Source: Secundilactobacillus similis DSM 23365 = JCM 2765
Lineage (GTDB): Bacteria; Bacillota; Bacilli; Lactobacillales; Lactobacillaceae
Length of the DNA: 64,000 bases
Direction of reading: 5' to 3'
Assembly: GCF_001311075.1 (NCBI RefSeq)
Contig: NZ_BBAD01000005.1
Location: 1 to 64,000, forward strand
Of this stretch, positions 49,394 through 59,256 are shown in pieces. The notes beneath the pieces were generated by a model, which was not told the origin of the DNA, made no database searches, and saw nothing but the letters and a program-made list of their open reading frames with translations. How positions within the stretch are numbered: position 1 is the first letter of the stretch; the number at the start of each line of letters is the position of its first letter. The translations under genes and the position numbers were made by a program.

Positions 49394-51181
49394 CTATAAC
49401 TCTGGTAACAATCGATGCGTAAAGAACGTGCCTTGCCCAATGTGAATGCCGATGCTTTGCGCCAGTGCCAGATCCTTAGTTGTTTGCATATTCTTCAAAG
49501 TCAAGTAGACGTGGTGTTGGTCGGCCAGTTGTTTAAGGGCGAACAATGACTGCTGACTAGTTTTAGCTATCCCATGTTCATCGTGGCAGAGTCGGTAGGT
49601 GATGCCATCGACCTTTGACAGGAATGGAGGCAGATCAGTTAAGGCAGTCGTTGCGTCATCCACTAAGATGGTAAGCTTGAGGTGCACTTGGTGGTAGCGT
49701 GGAATGGCCTGTTGAATCTCGGTTAAGTGGTCCAGGTCAAGTCGGAATAACACGACAGCTTCGTTGATCCATGCGTGGTCGGTGATTGCTTGGGCAATTT
49801 CGGTCGTGATCGCTGGATCGATGAAGCGACTCGTTGGCGTGTAGATCACGACCTGATCCGTGTTTGTGTGTCGCAATGAGGTCATTAGAAACGACATAAA
49901 GACCTGACTGGATAAAATTGATTGCGGCAGAAGCTGCCAACGTTTCGCTTCGTTGTTAAAATGCTGGGTGGAAACTTCGGTACCTAAACTTGCTTGGTGA
50001 TCCAAATCAACGATGGGTTGCGCCACGAGCGCCCAGAGAAAGTTAGTAATTGGGCGGTCGCTTTGCCACAGGGTGTGACCGTCTTGGGTGATGGTATCAC
50101 GACCGCGGTGCTTAGATTGATAGAGATTATCATCGACGCGTTTATAAAGGGTATCGGCAGTGTCGGTGAGCCGTCTAAATCCCGTCAGGCCAGCAGACAG
50201 TGTTACGGCAATGTCATCATCACCGACCGTGAAGGGGGTGCGTCGAATGGCCTGCCAGCAGTCCTTTAAGATGGGAAGAATGGCATCAGGCGCTTGATCT
50301 GGAAAAATGAGGTTAAACTCTTCGCCACCAGTTCGATAAACCTGATAGGTCACGTTGGGATGCGTACTTAGCGACTGCTTTAGCCGGGTCAAAACGGCAG
50401 TCAAAATGATATTGCCAGCCAGATGGCCGTAGCGGTCGTTAATGGTTTTGAAGTGGTCAATATCAAGCATCGCTAAGGTTAATGGTGTCTGATTCTGGTG
50501 TGCCTGACTGATATAGTGTTGAATATCACGCCGAAAAAGGGCGTAGGTTTTAGCATTCGTTAGCGCATCGAAGTTTGCTCGTTGTTCAAGCCGGTCATGT
50601 TGACGATCCTGACGATACAGGGACAACCAGTAAAAGTAGTTGAAGAGGTTGATCAGCATGAACGTTGCAACTAGTCCCAGTGTGGTGAGGGTAAGGGTTC
50701 GGATGCTGGTGATCCAGTAGGCATTTGAAATCACGAGTGCAACAGCGCCATTAGCAGCGGCGTTATAGTGACAAATCGTTTGCCAGCGGTAGATGACCGC
50801 CATTGTGATGATTGCAACGGCGACACCGACCAATAGTGGCGTTAACGAACTGCCAAGGTGGTTGAAGACCCAAAAGGCCAGCAAAGCGCCACATCGAAAC
50901 AGGTACCCGGAGCGGGTCACGTGGTCATCAAGAAGTGGGAACACGAGGACAAAGAGTTGGATGTTTTCGTAAATGCGATAATTGCTGGGATCGACCCACA
51001 ATGCGAATTGAAGGACAATGGCAATGAAGAGCATTAAAAAACTGAGCCGTTGCCGCCGTTTTGTTGGTGAAACGCCGGTATGGTTCATTGCAGTGTGCCA
51101 GATTTGATTGTAGTAGGTAATGTAGCCAACGATAAACAGGATGGAGGTCGAGAGGTCGGCTAACCAGCGGAAGAATCCCAT
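49394..51181 (-). CDS. membrane GGDEF protein with degenerate EAL domain
   Basis: A 595-aa protein: helices at ~10-190, a GGDEF domain (~205-365) with AMLDIDHFKTINDRYGHLAGN and RTGGEEFN, then an EAL-like domain (~375-595). The EAL part keeps the outline but not the chemistry: EAL is TEV, the DDFGTG loop is VDDATTA, the EGVE motif is replaced by LKNM, and GY-GKP is GQGTFFTHR. So it is probably a cyclase whose EAL half senses or scaffolds. It is divergent from a similarly built protein at 51479-53295. Confidence 0.9.
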   Translation of the reverse strand: MGFFRWLADLSTSILFIVGYITYYNQIWHTAMNHTGVSPTKRRQRLSFLMLFIAIVLQFALWVDPSNYRIYENIQLFVLVFPLLDDHVTRSGYLFRCGALLAFWVFNHLGSSLTPLLVGVAVAIITMAVIYRWQTICHYNAAANGAVALVISNAYWITSIRTLTLTTLGLVATFMLINLFNYFYWLSLYRQDRQHDRLEQRANFDALTNAKTYALFRRDIQHYISQAHQNQTPLTLAMLDIDHFKTINDRYGHLAGNIILTAVLTRLKQSLSTHPNVTYQVYRTGGEEFNLIFPDQAPDAILPILKDCWQAIRRTPFTVGDDDIAVTLSAGLTGFRRLTDTADTLYKRVDDNLYQSKHRGRDTITQDGHTLWQSDRPITNFLWALVAQPIVDLDHQASLGTEVSTQHFNNEAKRWQLLPQSILSSQVFMSFLMTSLRHTNTDQVVIYTPTSRFIDPAITTEIAQAITDHAWINEAVVLFRLDLDHLTEIQQAIPRYHQVHLKLTILVDDATTALTDLPPFLSKVDGITYRLCHDEHGIAKTSQQSLFALKQLADQHHVYLTLKNMQTTKDLALAQSIGIHIGQGTFFTHRLLPEL

Positions 51182-51478
51182 AAGTGATGACGTCCTTTGC
51201 GTGCAAAATAACGACGTTCAAGTTGAGCGCCGGTGATGAAGTTACAAGTAATAGATAGTGTCACAAGTATAGCATGAATTAGTTAAAATACAGAACTGGA
51301 TAAGATAAAATAAACTCATCGTTAAACTTAAATCAGGGCTAACGGCATTGTTTAAGTCAGGTTAAGCAGGAATTGAAGTATACAACGGTGTGTGCCCAAG
51401 CCGGACGAGTCTTCACAATTGCTATGGAATCAGGTACTATAAACAGAGTATCTACTTTGTAACGGAAAGGTGATTGAA
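51182..51478. other. divergent promoter region between two GGDEF-EAL genes
   Basis: 297 bases without a gene. Promoters for both genes must lie here. I see no clear operator palindrome and no c-di-GMP riboswitch. Confidence 0.5.
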
Positions 51479-53295
51479 ATGGCGCACTGGGAATTATGGA
51501 TCGTCCACCTGCTGCTATCGGTCGGGATGATTACCGGCTACATTGTTTATGCGGGCTATGGCTGGCAGTTAGTTAGTGGCCGCTATCAAGCGCAATGGAC
51601 GGCACGGCTATCTCAGAACGCGATCCGGCTAGTTTTGCCGCTGATGAATCTGGTGGTTGTCGTGCTCATGATGATTGCCAAAGTCAGTCATGCAACCAGT
51701 CCGCGATTTTTTGATAACGTGGCGTTTGTCATTTTAGTGGCGGCGTTGCTAGATGATCACCTGAAGATCAGCGACTATTTGCTCAGGGTCCTGATGTTGT
51801 TGGGTTTCTTTGGCCAACAGCTCATTATTGGCCACGAAACAGTGCTTAGTATCTGGTTGAATATCGCTGCGCTAGTGGTTGGACTCGGGTTAGTCCGGGT
51901 CTTTCAGCCCGTGATGCGACGCCATTACTCATTGCACTTACTGTTAATTTTGGGCGCTTGGGCGATTTTCTGGTTGCCACAGAGTAACGTTCGTGCCGAG
52001 GCATTATTGCGGTCATTGTTAACGTTGCTGGCAATGATGACGAGTATTTTCTTTTTCTGGCGAGATTGGGAACGCCGGCACCGCGATCAGCAACGGCTGG
52101 AGAAACGCGCGACAATTGATGATTTGACGCAAACGCTGAGTTTTTCTCAGTTTAGAGAAGATTTAATGGTGGCTGCGGATACGGTGAGCACCCAATCACA
52201 ACTCACGATGCTCGCAATGGTGGACATTGATTATTTCAAAGCCGTCAATGATGATTTTGGCCACTTAGCGGGTGACCGAATGTTGCAGGAAGTGGCGGCA
52301 ATTCTCAAAAGTCAGGCGGCCAGTCAGTCGTTTCCGGCGACCGTCTACCGAACCGGTGGTGAAGAATTTAGTCTATTAATGACGGTGACCCACCAAGATG
52401 AAGCGACAGCGTTAGTTCAGGATTGTTGGCAACGAATTCGAGAACGGCGGTTTCAGTTTCAGCAATCACAATTGCGATTGTCGATTTCGGCGGGCGTGAC
52501 CCAGCTAAGACCTGATGATCGTGCAATTGATGATGCCATTAAGCGCTCTGATGACAGCTATATCTATCCAAACGTCGGGGACGAGATACCGTTACCATCG
52601 ATGGTCAATCATTGGCGACAGTGGATCACCAGACGTTGATGAACGTTTACGATTACTATTCTCAGCCGGTTGTTGAGTTAGCAACGGGTGAGACCAAGGC
52701 CAACGAACTCCAGATTCAACTTTTTGACCAGCAGGTGGGTTATTGGCAGCAGGTACTGGTATTTCCAACGATTAGCGAGGTGCTCCTTGAAATGGCGCAA
52801 GCGACGATTGATAAGTTGCCGGGCGATGTCATTTTAAGTTTATCGGATGAGCAATTTTTAGATCCACGGTTGGCGGATGCGCTGATTCAATTTGCGAACG
52901 CGCAGTATCCGAAACGGTTGGTGATTCAGGTAAAACAACTTGGAAAGACGGATGCGTTTAAAGCACAGCTGCGACGTTACCGATCCCAACATATCTGGTT
53001 ATTATCGATGCCGTGGTTGGACGTGCTAACCTCACCTCGACGAGCAATGTTGCGCCGGGCTTTACCAGAGGTGAATGTGGTTAAGTTTGATTTGCAGAAA
53101 CTTCGGGATCAGTATCCGCAACGCAACGATGTGATTCAGTTCATCCATGAGTGGCAGCAATTAACCACAGAGGCCGGCGTACGGCTGATGCTTTCTGGAA
53201 TCGATAGCGTCAATGATGAGCAGTTTGCTAAACAACTGGCGATTAATTACGTCCAAGGCAATTTCTATGCACAACCGGAATTACCACGATTATAA
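51479..53295 (+). pseudogene. membrane GGDEF protein with degenerate EAL domain, frameshifted
   Basis: Seven or so helices, GGDEF domain (AMVDIDYFKAVNDDFGHLAGD, A-site YRTGGEEFS), then an EAL-like domain. The frame breaks at about 52559: RSDDS-LYLSKRRGRDTVTIDGQ returns if one C is added to AGCTATAT, joining both parts into about 606 aa. In the EAL half, ANELQIQLF replaces the EAL motif, SGIDS replaces EGVE, and only YVQGNFYAQPELP resembles the end. It is therefore probably not a phosphodiesterase. AAGG lies before ATG 51479. Mirror arrangement with 49394-51181. Confidence 0.87.
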
Positions 53296-53600
53296 GTGAT
53301 TGGTATAGCATCGATGACGGCCGTGATGGCAACGATTATCAACCGTTGTTGGGCCAAATTGTTATTAGTGACAAATGAACGTGAAAAGCCTAATTAATTA
53401 AAGTTTTATTGGCCTGAATGAAGACACATGTTAGAATATAATTATGGTTAATGGTTGGTTTTGGTATCCGGGTTCTTTTGTATCCTGAGCTGAATACCGG
53501 TTGTTAATTGAAATGGTCTACCATTAATTGATCGTGTGATAACGAGATTGCTAGTGCTTTGAAAAAAGACGGCATCATTTAGAAAGGAAGTGAGGGCGCC
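53296..53600. other. intergenic region upstream of the EAL gene
   Basis: 305 bases. TTAGAATATAATTATGG near 53435 contains a good -10 box. No gene or repeat recognised. Confidence 0.45.
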
Positions 53601-54302
53601 GTGTTCACGTTTTTTAGACAACCAAAGTTTTCGGGTGTTACAGCGGATAATCAACAACCAGTTGGGTATGAGCTATTTATTCGTGAGTATCAGGATCATC
53701 GCTGGGTACTACCAACCGATTTCGATGCCATTACGGCAACTGAAATTGAATCCTTGTTAACCACCACCCTCAGTCAGGTTCCTGAAACGATTCAATTGAT
53801 CTCGTTTAATCTGGAGCAGTCTCAGTTTATTCAGTCCGAATACGCTGAGATGGTTGCACGGGTGCAAGCGACAACTTCAGTTAAAATTTATACGGAGTTA
53901 ACAGAACGCTCGAATCCGCAAGTAACAAGCGACCAATTATTAGCAGGAGCAAAGCGGTTTTCAGCGTTAGGACTACTGGTATGTATTGATGACGTTGGGA
54001 CGGGCGTGAACACCTTGAACTTAGCCCTTAAGCTCGATGAGTATGTGAACGAGTACAAGTTTGCCTTTCAAAATTTACGGCCCTTTAACGCAATCGACGA
54101 CATTGCCGATCAGTTGGATTTTTGGTACCAATTTGCACAGGAACAGCACAAGACGATTGCCATTGAAGGCGTGGAGAGCAAAGCGGAACTGGAGCAGGTG
54201 CGCCGCGACTACCCGTGTGAAATTATTCAGGGTTATTATTTAGGGAAGCCCACGCGACTACTGGCTGAACCGCAAATTTCGGTATTTGATGATTATGAGT
54301 AA
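53601..54302 (+). CDS. stand-alone EAL-domain c-di-GMP phosphodiesterase
   Basis: A 233-aa EAL protein without other domains. The catalytic set is present: GYELFIRE (E of the EAL position), the Asn in ISFNLEQS, YTELTER, CIDDVGTGVNTL (both metal Asp residues), Lys in NEYKFAF, IAIEGVESKAELE and IIQGYYLGKP. It should linearise c-di-GMP to pGpG and is the only credible phosphodiesterase in the window. Start GTG 53601 after AAGGAAGTGAGG. Cytosolic. Confidence 0.93.
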   Translation: MFTFFRQPKFSGVTADNQQPVGYELFIREYQDHRWVLPTDFDAITATEIESLLTTTLSQVPETIQLISFNLEQSQFIQSEYAEMVARVQATTSVKIYTELTERSNPQVTSDQLLAGAKRFSALGLLVCIDDVGTGVNTLNLALKLDEYVNEYKFAFQNLRPFNAIDDIADQLDFWYQFAQEQHKTIAIEGVESKAELEQVRRDYPCEIIQGYYLGKPTRLLAEPQISVFDDYE

Positions 54303-54315
54303 TTGCAATTATAAT

Positions 54316-54363
54316 AAAAACGGCATCCAGAATTCCCGTTTCGGAGCTCTGGATGCGTTTTAA
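54316..54363. terminator. bidirectional rho-independent terminator
   Basis: AAAACGGCATCCAGA / TCTGGATGCGTTTT stem between the EAL and nucleoside hydrolase genes. Confidence 0.87.
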
Positions 54364-54383
54364 ATTGGTTTATAATGAAGCGA

Positions 54384-55317
54384 TTAGTCAGCCAGTTTGG
54401 CTAATGCGTCAATTTGATCAAAAAATGCATCGGCATGAACGTTGGTGACAAAGGTCACGTCACGACCAGTTTCACTGATGAAAGTTCGGCCCGCAGCCGG
54501 CCCTTCGGCAATCACATCACTCTTAATTGGTTTTGAATCAACGAGTTCAGGGTAGCGACTGACTAAGGTTGTCAAACGTCCCAGAGGTAGTAGGTCGAGT
54601 TGGCTTCAAATGAATGAACTAGCGAGTATCCCTGACCGATGAGATCAATAGCCGGGTAGCGCCGTTGGGTTGCCCAGCGTGCTCGCAATTCTGGGGTCAA
54701 TGGGACTTGATCAGTACTATCAAGACTGACGACCGTGATGTTAAGTGGTGATTCCCAGACGGCTTTAACGGCCTCCGCGTCCCAGTAGGCGTTCCATTCC
54801 ATCGTGCCATCCTGTTCGGGTTCGGCAACGTTGCCTGGTTATTCATCGCGCCGCCCATCCAAAAGAGGCGGTCAATGTTATCGACAATGGTTGGATCAAC
54901 GGCAAGTGCCCGAGCAAGATCGGTTAAAGGACCGGTCATCACGAGGGTAACGGGTTGCGCCGACGCTTTGATCTTAGTAATCATGTCGAGGTGAGCGGGT
55001 TGATCTGCCAACGGTGTTTTAGGCGCACCATGTTCGTTTAAAATTGGAAAGTCATCGAATGAAAAGGCACTTAGACGCCATTCTTTCGGAAATTGGTGAA
55101 CGGCCCGAGAATTTGATCTTGCAACGGCCGTTGGCTTGCGCCCCTCGTGGCCGAACCGGTCGATAATTTTTCGGGAAGCCGATGAAGCCGGTTCCACGTA
55201 ACCATCGGCATCGATTACGCCAACCCCCAGTAAGTTCACATCTGGCATTTGAAGTAATAGTAGTAAGGAAACTAAGTCATCGACGTTGCCGTCGTGGTCA
55301 AAATAAACGTTGCGCAT
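54384..55317 (-). pseudogene. inosine-uridine-preferring nucleoside hydrolase family, two frameshifts
   Basis: Ca-dependent N-ribohydrolase releasing bases from nucleosides. The N-terminal DHDGNVDD is the metal-binding cluster (family DxDxxxDD), and VTLVMTGPLTDLARAL and MGGAMNN are family blocks. Breaks near 54838 (MNNPGNVAEPEQDGTMEWN) and 54575 (YYLWDV-LTTLVSRYPEL) each need one base. Repaired length about 311 aa. The next block, EWNAYWDAEAVKAVW, matches the family's AEFNxxxDPEAA segment. Stands alone. Confidence 0.88.
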
Positions 55318-55564
55318 AGTGTGCCTCCTAGCAGTTTTGTTTTAGTATGACTAAAAAGCTAGTCATGGTCAAGCGGGTGACAAGCTAGCTCATCAATCTA
55401 CAAGTAGGCAGTATCAAAAATCAATCAATTACCATTAACTAATAATCAACCTAGACTTTAAAAAATCTCAGTGTTAGCAAGGTTTACGTCTTTATTTACA
55501 GTCGTTCAATTAGTAAAGCGCTTACCGAAAAAAGACTAAGTAACAAAAAAAGTTAAAAAAGTCC

Positions 55565-55593
55565 TTGCTAATCGAATAAGGGATATGTATAAT
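55565..55593 (+). promoter_or_regulatory. strong promoter of small-RNA candidate 1
   Basis: TTGCTA, 17-base spacer, TATAAT (55588-55593). No start codon with a ribosome site follows. Confidence 0.65.
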
Positions 55594-55599
55594 AAACTG

Positions 55600-55712
55600 T
55601 GAACGTAAGTTGTGTTTAATTAATTAAATAAAATTGCTCAGCACTAAAGTCAACATTTTAGTGACACGACCCGGACAGGAGAGAGACCTGGCCGGGTCGT
55701 TGTGCTTTCAGG
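55600..55712 (+). ncRNA. small-RNA candidate 1
   Basis: Expected transcript from about 55600: AT-rich leader, GCTCAG, hairpin CACTAAA/TTTTAGTG, then GACACGACCCGG...CCGGGTCGT with an inner CAGG/CCTG stem. The T run after it is weak; TATTTTTTAAG follows at about 55715. GCTCAG lies 48 bases after the -10 box, exactly as in candidate 2 at 62108. Confidence 0.5.
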
Positions 55713-56412
55713 GCTATTTTTTAAGAAATTGAATGCAAACTTCATAACTAAATTACCTTTTGTAAAGTTGTTCCAACACTTGTAGTTAAATGGTGACCCC
55801 CCAGTTAACTGTAACAAATTCGGCCGACGATTTTCGTCGATTAAAGAGTGGCTCTTCAGGTTCATTGATCGTGGTAATTGACGATGTCTCCGTCAATTGT
55901 CCTCAATACCCAGACCTGAAAAGCGGTAATAACCTCAAATTTGTAATTTAAAGAGCGATTAATAAACTAAAAAACGACCCATTACGAGTGTTATATGTCG
56001 TAGTGGATCGTTTTTTGTTATTTTTTAAAAAAAAAATTCACTGAAAACTTCACAGAATCTTCATATTTGACCAAGCAATTTAGAAACCATCAAAACTGAC
56101 TTAAACGTTGATATAACAATGCTTATAGTCCGGGGAATTGTTGAAATGCTTCAAGTACCATTTTCACAAAGATTTTGGCTCATTTTTTGTAACTTTGCTG
56201 TAATGGTAATCGCCGAAAGCCCATGATAGCATACTGTTGTTGTGTTACTTATTGGGGGGTCAATAACCAACTACACGGGGACAACTTTATTTTGTTTCAC
56301 CTGTTTCATATGGGAAGTACATTACATCTATAATGTACGATTGATTTTGGAGCTGAACGAAAAAGCTGATAGTAAATAACTCTGGTTTTAATAAAAGGAG
56401 ACCTATCAGTTC
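55713..56412. other. AT-rich intergenic region with terminator-like hairpins
   Basis: About 700 bases without a convincing gene. Holds hairpins AATTGACG/CGTCAATT (about 55877-55899), CGACGATTTTCGTCG, and AAAACGACCCATTACGA / TCGTAGTGGATCGTTTTTTG (about 55972-56017), a good terminator. The end contains the promoter region of the protease gene. Confidence 0.5.
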
Positions 56413-57099
56413 ATGAAGAAACGTTCATTAAGTTTATTAATCGCAGTCGCAGCAGTTACTTTAATTGCAGTTTTGAGTTTTGTATCACCAGTTCAAACTA
56501 AGAGTGCCACTCGTGCTCAAATCACTACCGATGTTGATGCAACGGAAGCCGTTAAGCACGATGTTCAAGCTGCTAAAACCGTATCATTGAAGAGTATGTC
56601 ATACGCTATCAAGGGTAGCGGTTCAACTGCTTCAACACCAGCTGCAAAACGTTGGACTAGCAAGACGATCACTTACAAGATCAGTGGTAGTTCTTCTTAC
56701 TACAAGGCTGTTTGGAACGCCGCAGTTAGTCACTGGAACAAAGCCGGTGTCGTTAACTTGGTTCCTACTACTGGTAAGGCTGACATTAACTTGGCTACTA
56801 GCAACGCACCTAAGAGTGCCGCAGCCGGTGTCGTTGGTGTAACTTACTCGTCATACTACAGCAACAAGTCATTAAACGGCTTGAAGGTTTTGGCAAGTGC
56901 TAAGTCATACGTTTACCGTGATGTTTCAACGAAGTACCACTACTCACAAGTTGAACGGGCCCACGTTGCTGAACATGAATTGGGCCATGCTTTAGGGTTG
57001 GAACATGCAACACCAAAGCACGCTATCATGTACTACGCAACTCGTGATCAAACCATTACCACTTCTGATGTTAAGGGTTTGGCTCAAAGCTACAAATAA
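56413..57099 (+). CDS. secreted matrixin-like zinc metalloprotease
   Basis: A 228-aa exported protein. Signal peptide residues 1-31 (KKRSLSLLIAVAAVTLIAVL). The catalytic domain begins near KRWTSKTITYKISGSSS and carries the zinc motif HELGHALGLEH (residues 188-198, HExxHxxGxxH) and a Met-turn IMYYATR. This is the M10/matrixin arrangement. A propeptide of about 55 residues (DVDATEAVKHDVQAAK) lies between them, without an obvious cysteine switch. AAAGGAG precedes ATG 56413 by 12 bases. Codons are strongly lactobacillus-like and even, suggesting good expression. Target unknown. Confidence 0.92.
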   Translation: MKKRSLSLLIAVAAVTLIAVLSFVSPVQTKSATRAQITTDVDATEAVKHDVQAAKTVSLKSMSYAIKGSGSTASTPAAKRWTSKTITYKISGSSSYYKAVWNAAVSHWNKAGVVNLVPTTGKADINLATSNAPKSAAAGVVGVTYSSYYSNKSLNGLKVLASAKSYVYRDVSTKYHYSQVERAHVAEHELGHALGLEHATPKHAIMYYATRDQTITTSDVKGLAQSYK

Positions 57100-57255
57100 G
57101 CTGATATTTTTGAAATAAAGCGGATCGTTAGTCTAATCTAGCTCAGGGGTGAGATGGATTAACTAGGATGCGACAAGCAAACGGTTAGAGACAGCCGGGT
57201 TGTTTGAAAGAAATAAGCGATAAAACCTAATTTTATTAGGTCTAAAACAATAATT

Positions 57256-57305
57256 CAAAAACGGGACTCGAATTTCTAAATCTGAAATTTGAGTCCCATT
57301 TTTGG
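57256..57305. terminator. bidirectional rho-independent terminator
   Basis: AAAACGGGACTCGAATTTC / GAAATTTGAGTCCCATTTTT between the protease and the acyltransferase. Confidence 0.9.
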
Positions 57306-57315
57306 ATTATCATGA

Positions 57316-59066
57316 TTAATGATTAATTGATGACAACCAATCGAAAACTTCTTGGGTACTAGCAACAATAACATCAGCGAGTTCTTTAGCGTTAAAGGCG
57401 TTCGTTACCCAAGCCGATACGGTGAGGAGAATCTTATCGCTAAAATGCCATAGTAAATGCCGTAACCATCTTCGCTAGTCGGGGCAAATGAAAAATTATC
57501 GATGATGTCATAAGGAATTCCAGTTGTTGAGAAAAAATCCGTTTGAAGTTGCGCTAACAAGTCGCTATTAAAAAATGCAGCTGCGGCCGGAAAAGCGTTC
57601 GCACCCCCATTCGCTAACATCATCTCTCGTAGGCCAAGGAGGTGACGTTCAACGCCGAAACCTTGTTGTGCGAGTTTGATTCGCTCTGAGTGTTCGGCTA
57701 CGGCAGTATCAAAGGCCGCTTTAACGGTGTCATCACGCTGGTCAGTAGTAAAGGCCTCAACGAACGCTTTTTTGCCAGCGTTGATTCCACGAGCATTTTC
57801 AGTTCGTCCTTGATAGAACCCGCGCATCGAAACGGGTTCGTAGATGCTCCGCCAACCACCGGTGATGCGGTATTCTGCGAGAGCTAATGCGGTGTGGAAA
57901 AATGCGTCTGGACTGACGCCAAGCGCTTTTAACTGAGTTTTACCGAAAGTCGAGATTGCGGCCGCCGCAAATTCGAGTTGATCCGCAATGGTTTGGTTAT
58001 GATGTTCAGCTTCAACGAGGGCTTCTTTTTCGAAATGATTGAGGTGCCAATTGAGTTCAGTCACCTGAGAGATGCCAATTTGGTCATGATCGGGGTGGCT
58101 CAAATCATTAACGACTTCTGAAATCAAATTGAGTGCCGGCACCCCATCGATATCACTGTGCTCAAAGGCAATTCCGAGCCCGTTCTCGCCGTCTAGGACT
58201 AGTTGTAGGGTCTTATCAAAGAATTGGTTATGAGGCCCTAAAAGCGTCCTTTTGAGGCTTGCTGATTCTTCACGATTGGCGAGTGTTAACGTGAGAATAC
58301 TGTTACTGATTCGATTTAAGTTTGCACGATTTAAGGGGTCAGCGCGAAGCTGGTCATGGATCTCTGCGGCAGTGTCGCGATCAAGTCCGGTGTAACTGCC
58401 AATGAAGAATGGATCTCGTTTTTGAAGCGCTAAAATGTTGCGTAAGTTTTCCGTTAAAGCCGAAAGTGACGCAATTTGACCATCGGCGTCGATGACTTGA
58501 AGTTGATAAACGGTGTTGCGAACAATCACAGTGACTTCCACATCAGTGAGTGTTGGGCGGTAGTGCGTTAATCGGTCTTGGTTAGGTTGGGGAAGTCGTT
58601 GCGTGCGAAAGAAATTTTGGTAGTAACTCATGTCTAATGGCATCCCAGAACGAGTCGTTTCAACTGGCGCCTCCTCACTAGCGTACCGGTAGTACTGTTT
58701 GGCAAAATTCTGAAGTAAGCGGGCTGCTAAAACGATCGGTTCAAGTTCTGGCAGGGAGGTGGGGGCAATCGTTAGCGCAAAGTTAGAAGTGCTCTGAATG
58801 GGTGCGCGACTGGTGAGGTAACTTGTTCGCCAAAGCGGCGCAAGCCAGCTGGCGTTAGTTTCTTGCCAATGTTGGACAAGTTTAGCTTGTAGATATGGGG
58901 CATCGGTTTGTTCAAAATCTGAGATTAACTGTGCTAACTTGGCCTGCTCGGCAGTCCCTAAAAGCGGCGTCAACCACTCAATGAGGCGAGAAAGGGTGTC
59001 GGAAAGTTCTGGAAGTGGTAGTTTAGGGAGCTTGTTAATGAGCTCGGTTGTATATTTGCCAGTCAT
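57316..59066 (-). pseudogene. choline/carnitine O-acyltransferase, frameshifted near the C-terminus
   Basis: About 583 aa, the usual length. LPKLPLPELSDTLSRLIEWLTPLL is the N-terminal signature. AFEHSDIDGVPAL contains the catalytic His. YEPVSMRGFYQGRTENAR, GFGVERHLLGL and FAPTSEDGYGIYYGI are the substrate/CoA blocks. The enzyme swaps acyl groups between CoA and carnitine or choline. The frame breaks at about 57438 and continues as KILLTVSAWVTNAFNAKELADV to a stop at 57316. AGAGGGAC precedes ATG 59066. Last gene of the BCCT operon, so carnitine is the likely substrate. Rare in lactobacilli. Confidence 0.92.
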
Positions 59067-59067
59067 A

Positions 59068-59244
59068 TTAGTCCCTCTTTTCTTCAAAGGCGAGTTTAAC
59101 GATCCAGCCAATCAAGGCAATAAAACCAATAATGAGTAACGACCCAATTAAGTTTTGGCCGTATGACTGGTGAGTGAGGGTTTTATCCCACGGGAAATCT
59201 GGTTTTGGAACCAGTTTTGTCGCAAGTTGAATGATTGCAAGCAT
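59068..59244 (-). CDS. 58-aa single-span membrane protein between BCCT and acyltransferase
   Basis: ATG 59244 follows a perfect AGGAGG whose AGG overlaps the BCCT stop TAG. The sequence starts MLAIIQLATKLVPKPDFPW, has one helix LIGSLLIIGFIALIGWIV, and ends KLAFEEKRD. Its TAA is one base from the acyltransferase start. Ribosome site, spacing and hydrophobic helix all support a real gene. Family not recognised. Possible subunit or tether linking transporter and enzyme (inference). Confidence 0.75.
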   Translation of the reverse strand: MLAIIQLATKLVPKPDFPWDKTLTHQSYGQNLIGSLLIIGFIALIGWIVKLAFEEKRD

Positions 59245-59256
59245 AATCGTAACCTC

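Noticed and set aside
46400-55600. c-di-GMP riboswitch (GEMM) near the GGDEF/EAL genes
   Set aside because: I looked for the conserved tetraloop/receptor and ligand-pocket pattern upstream of the cluster and saw none.
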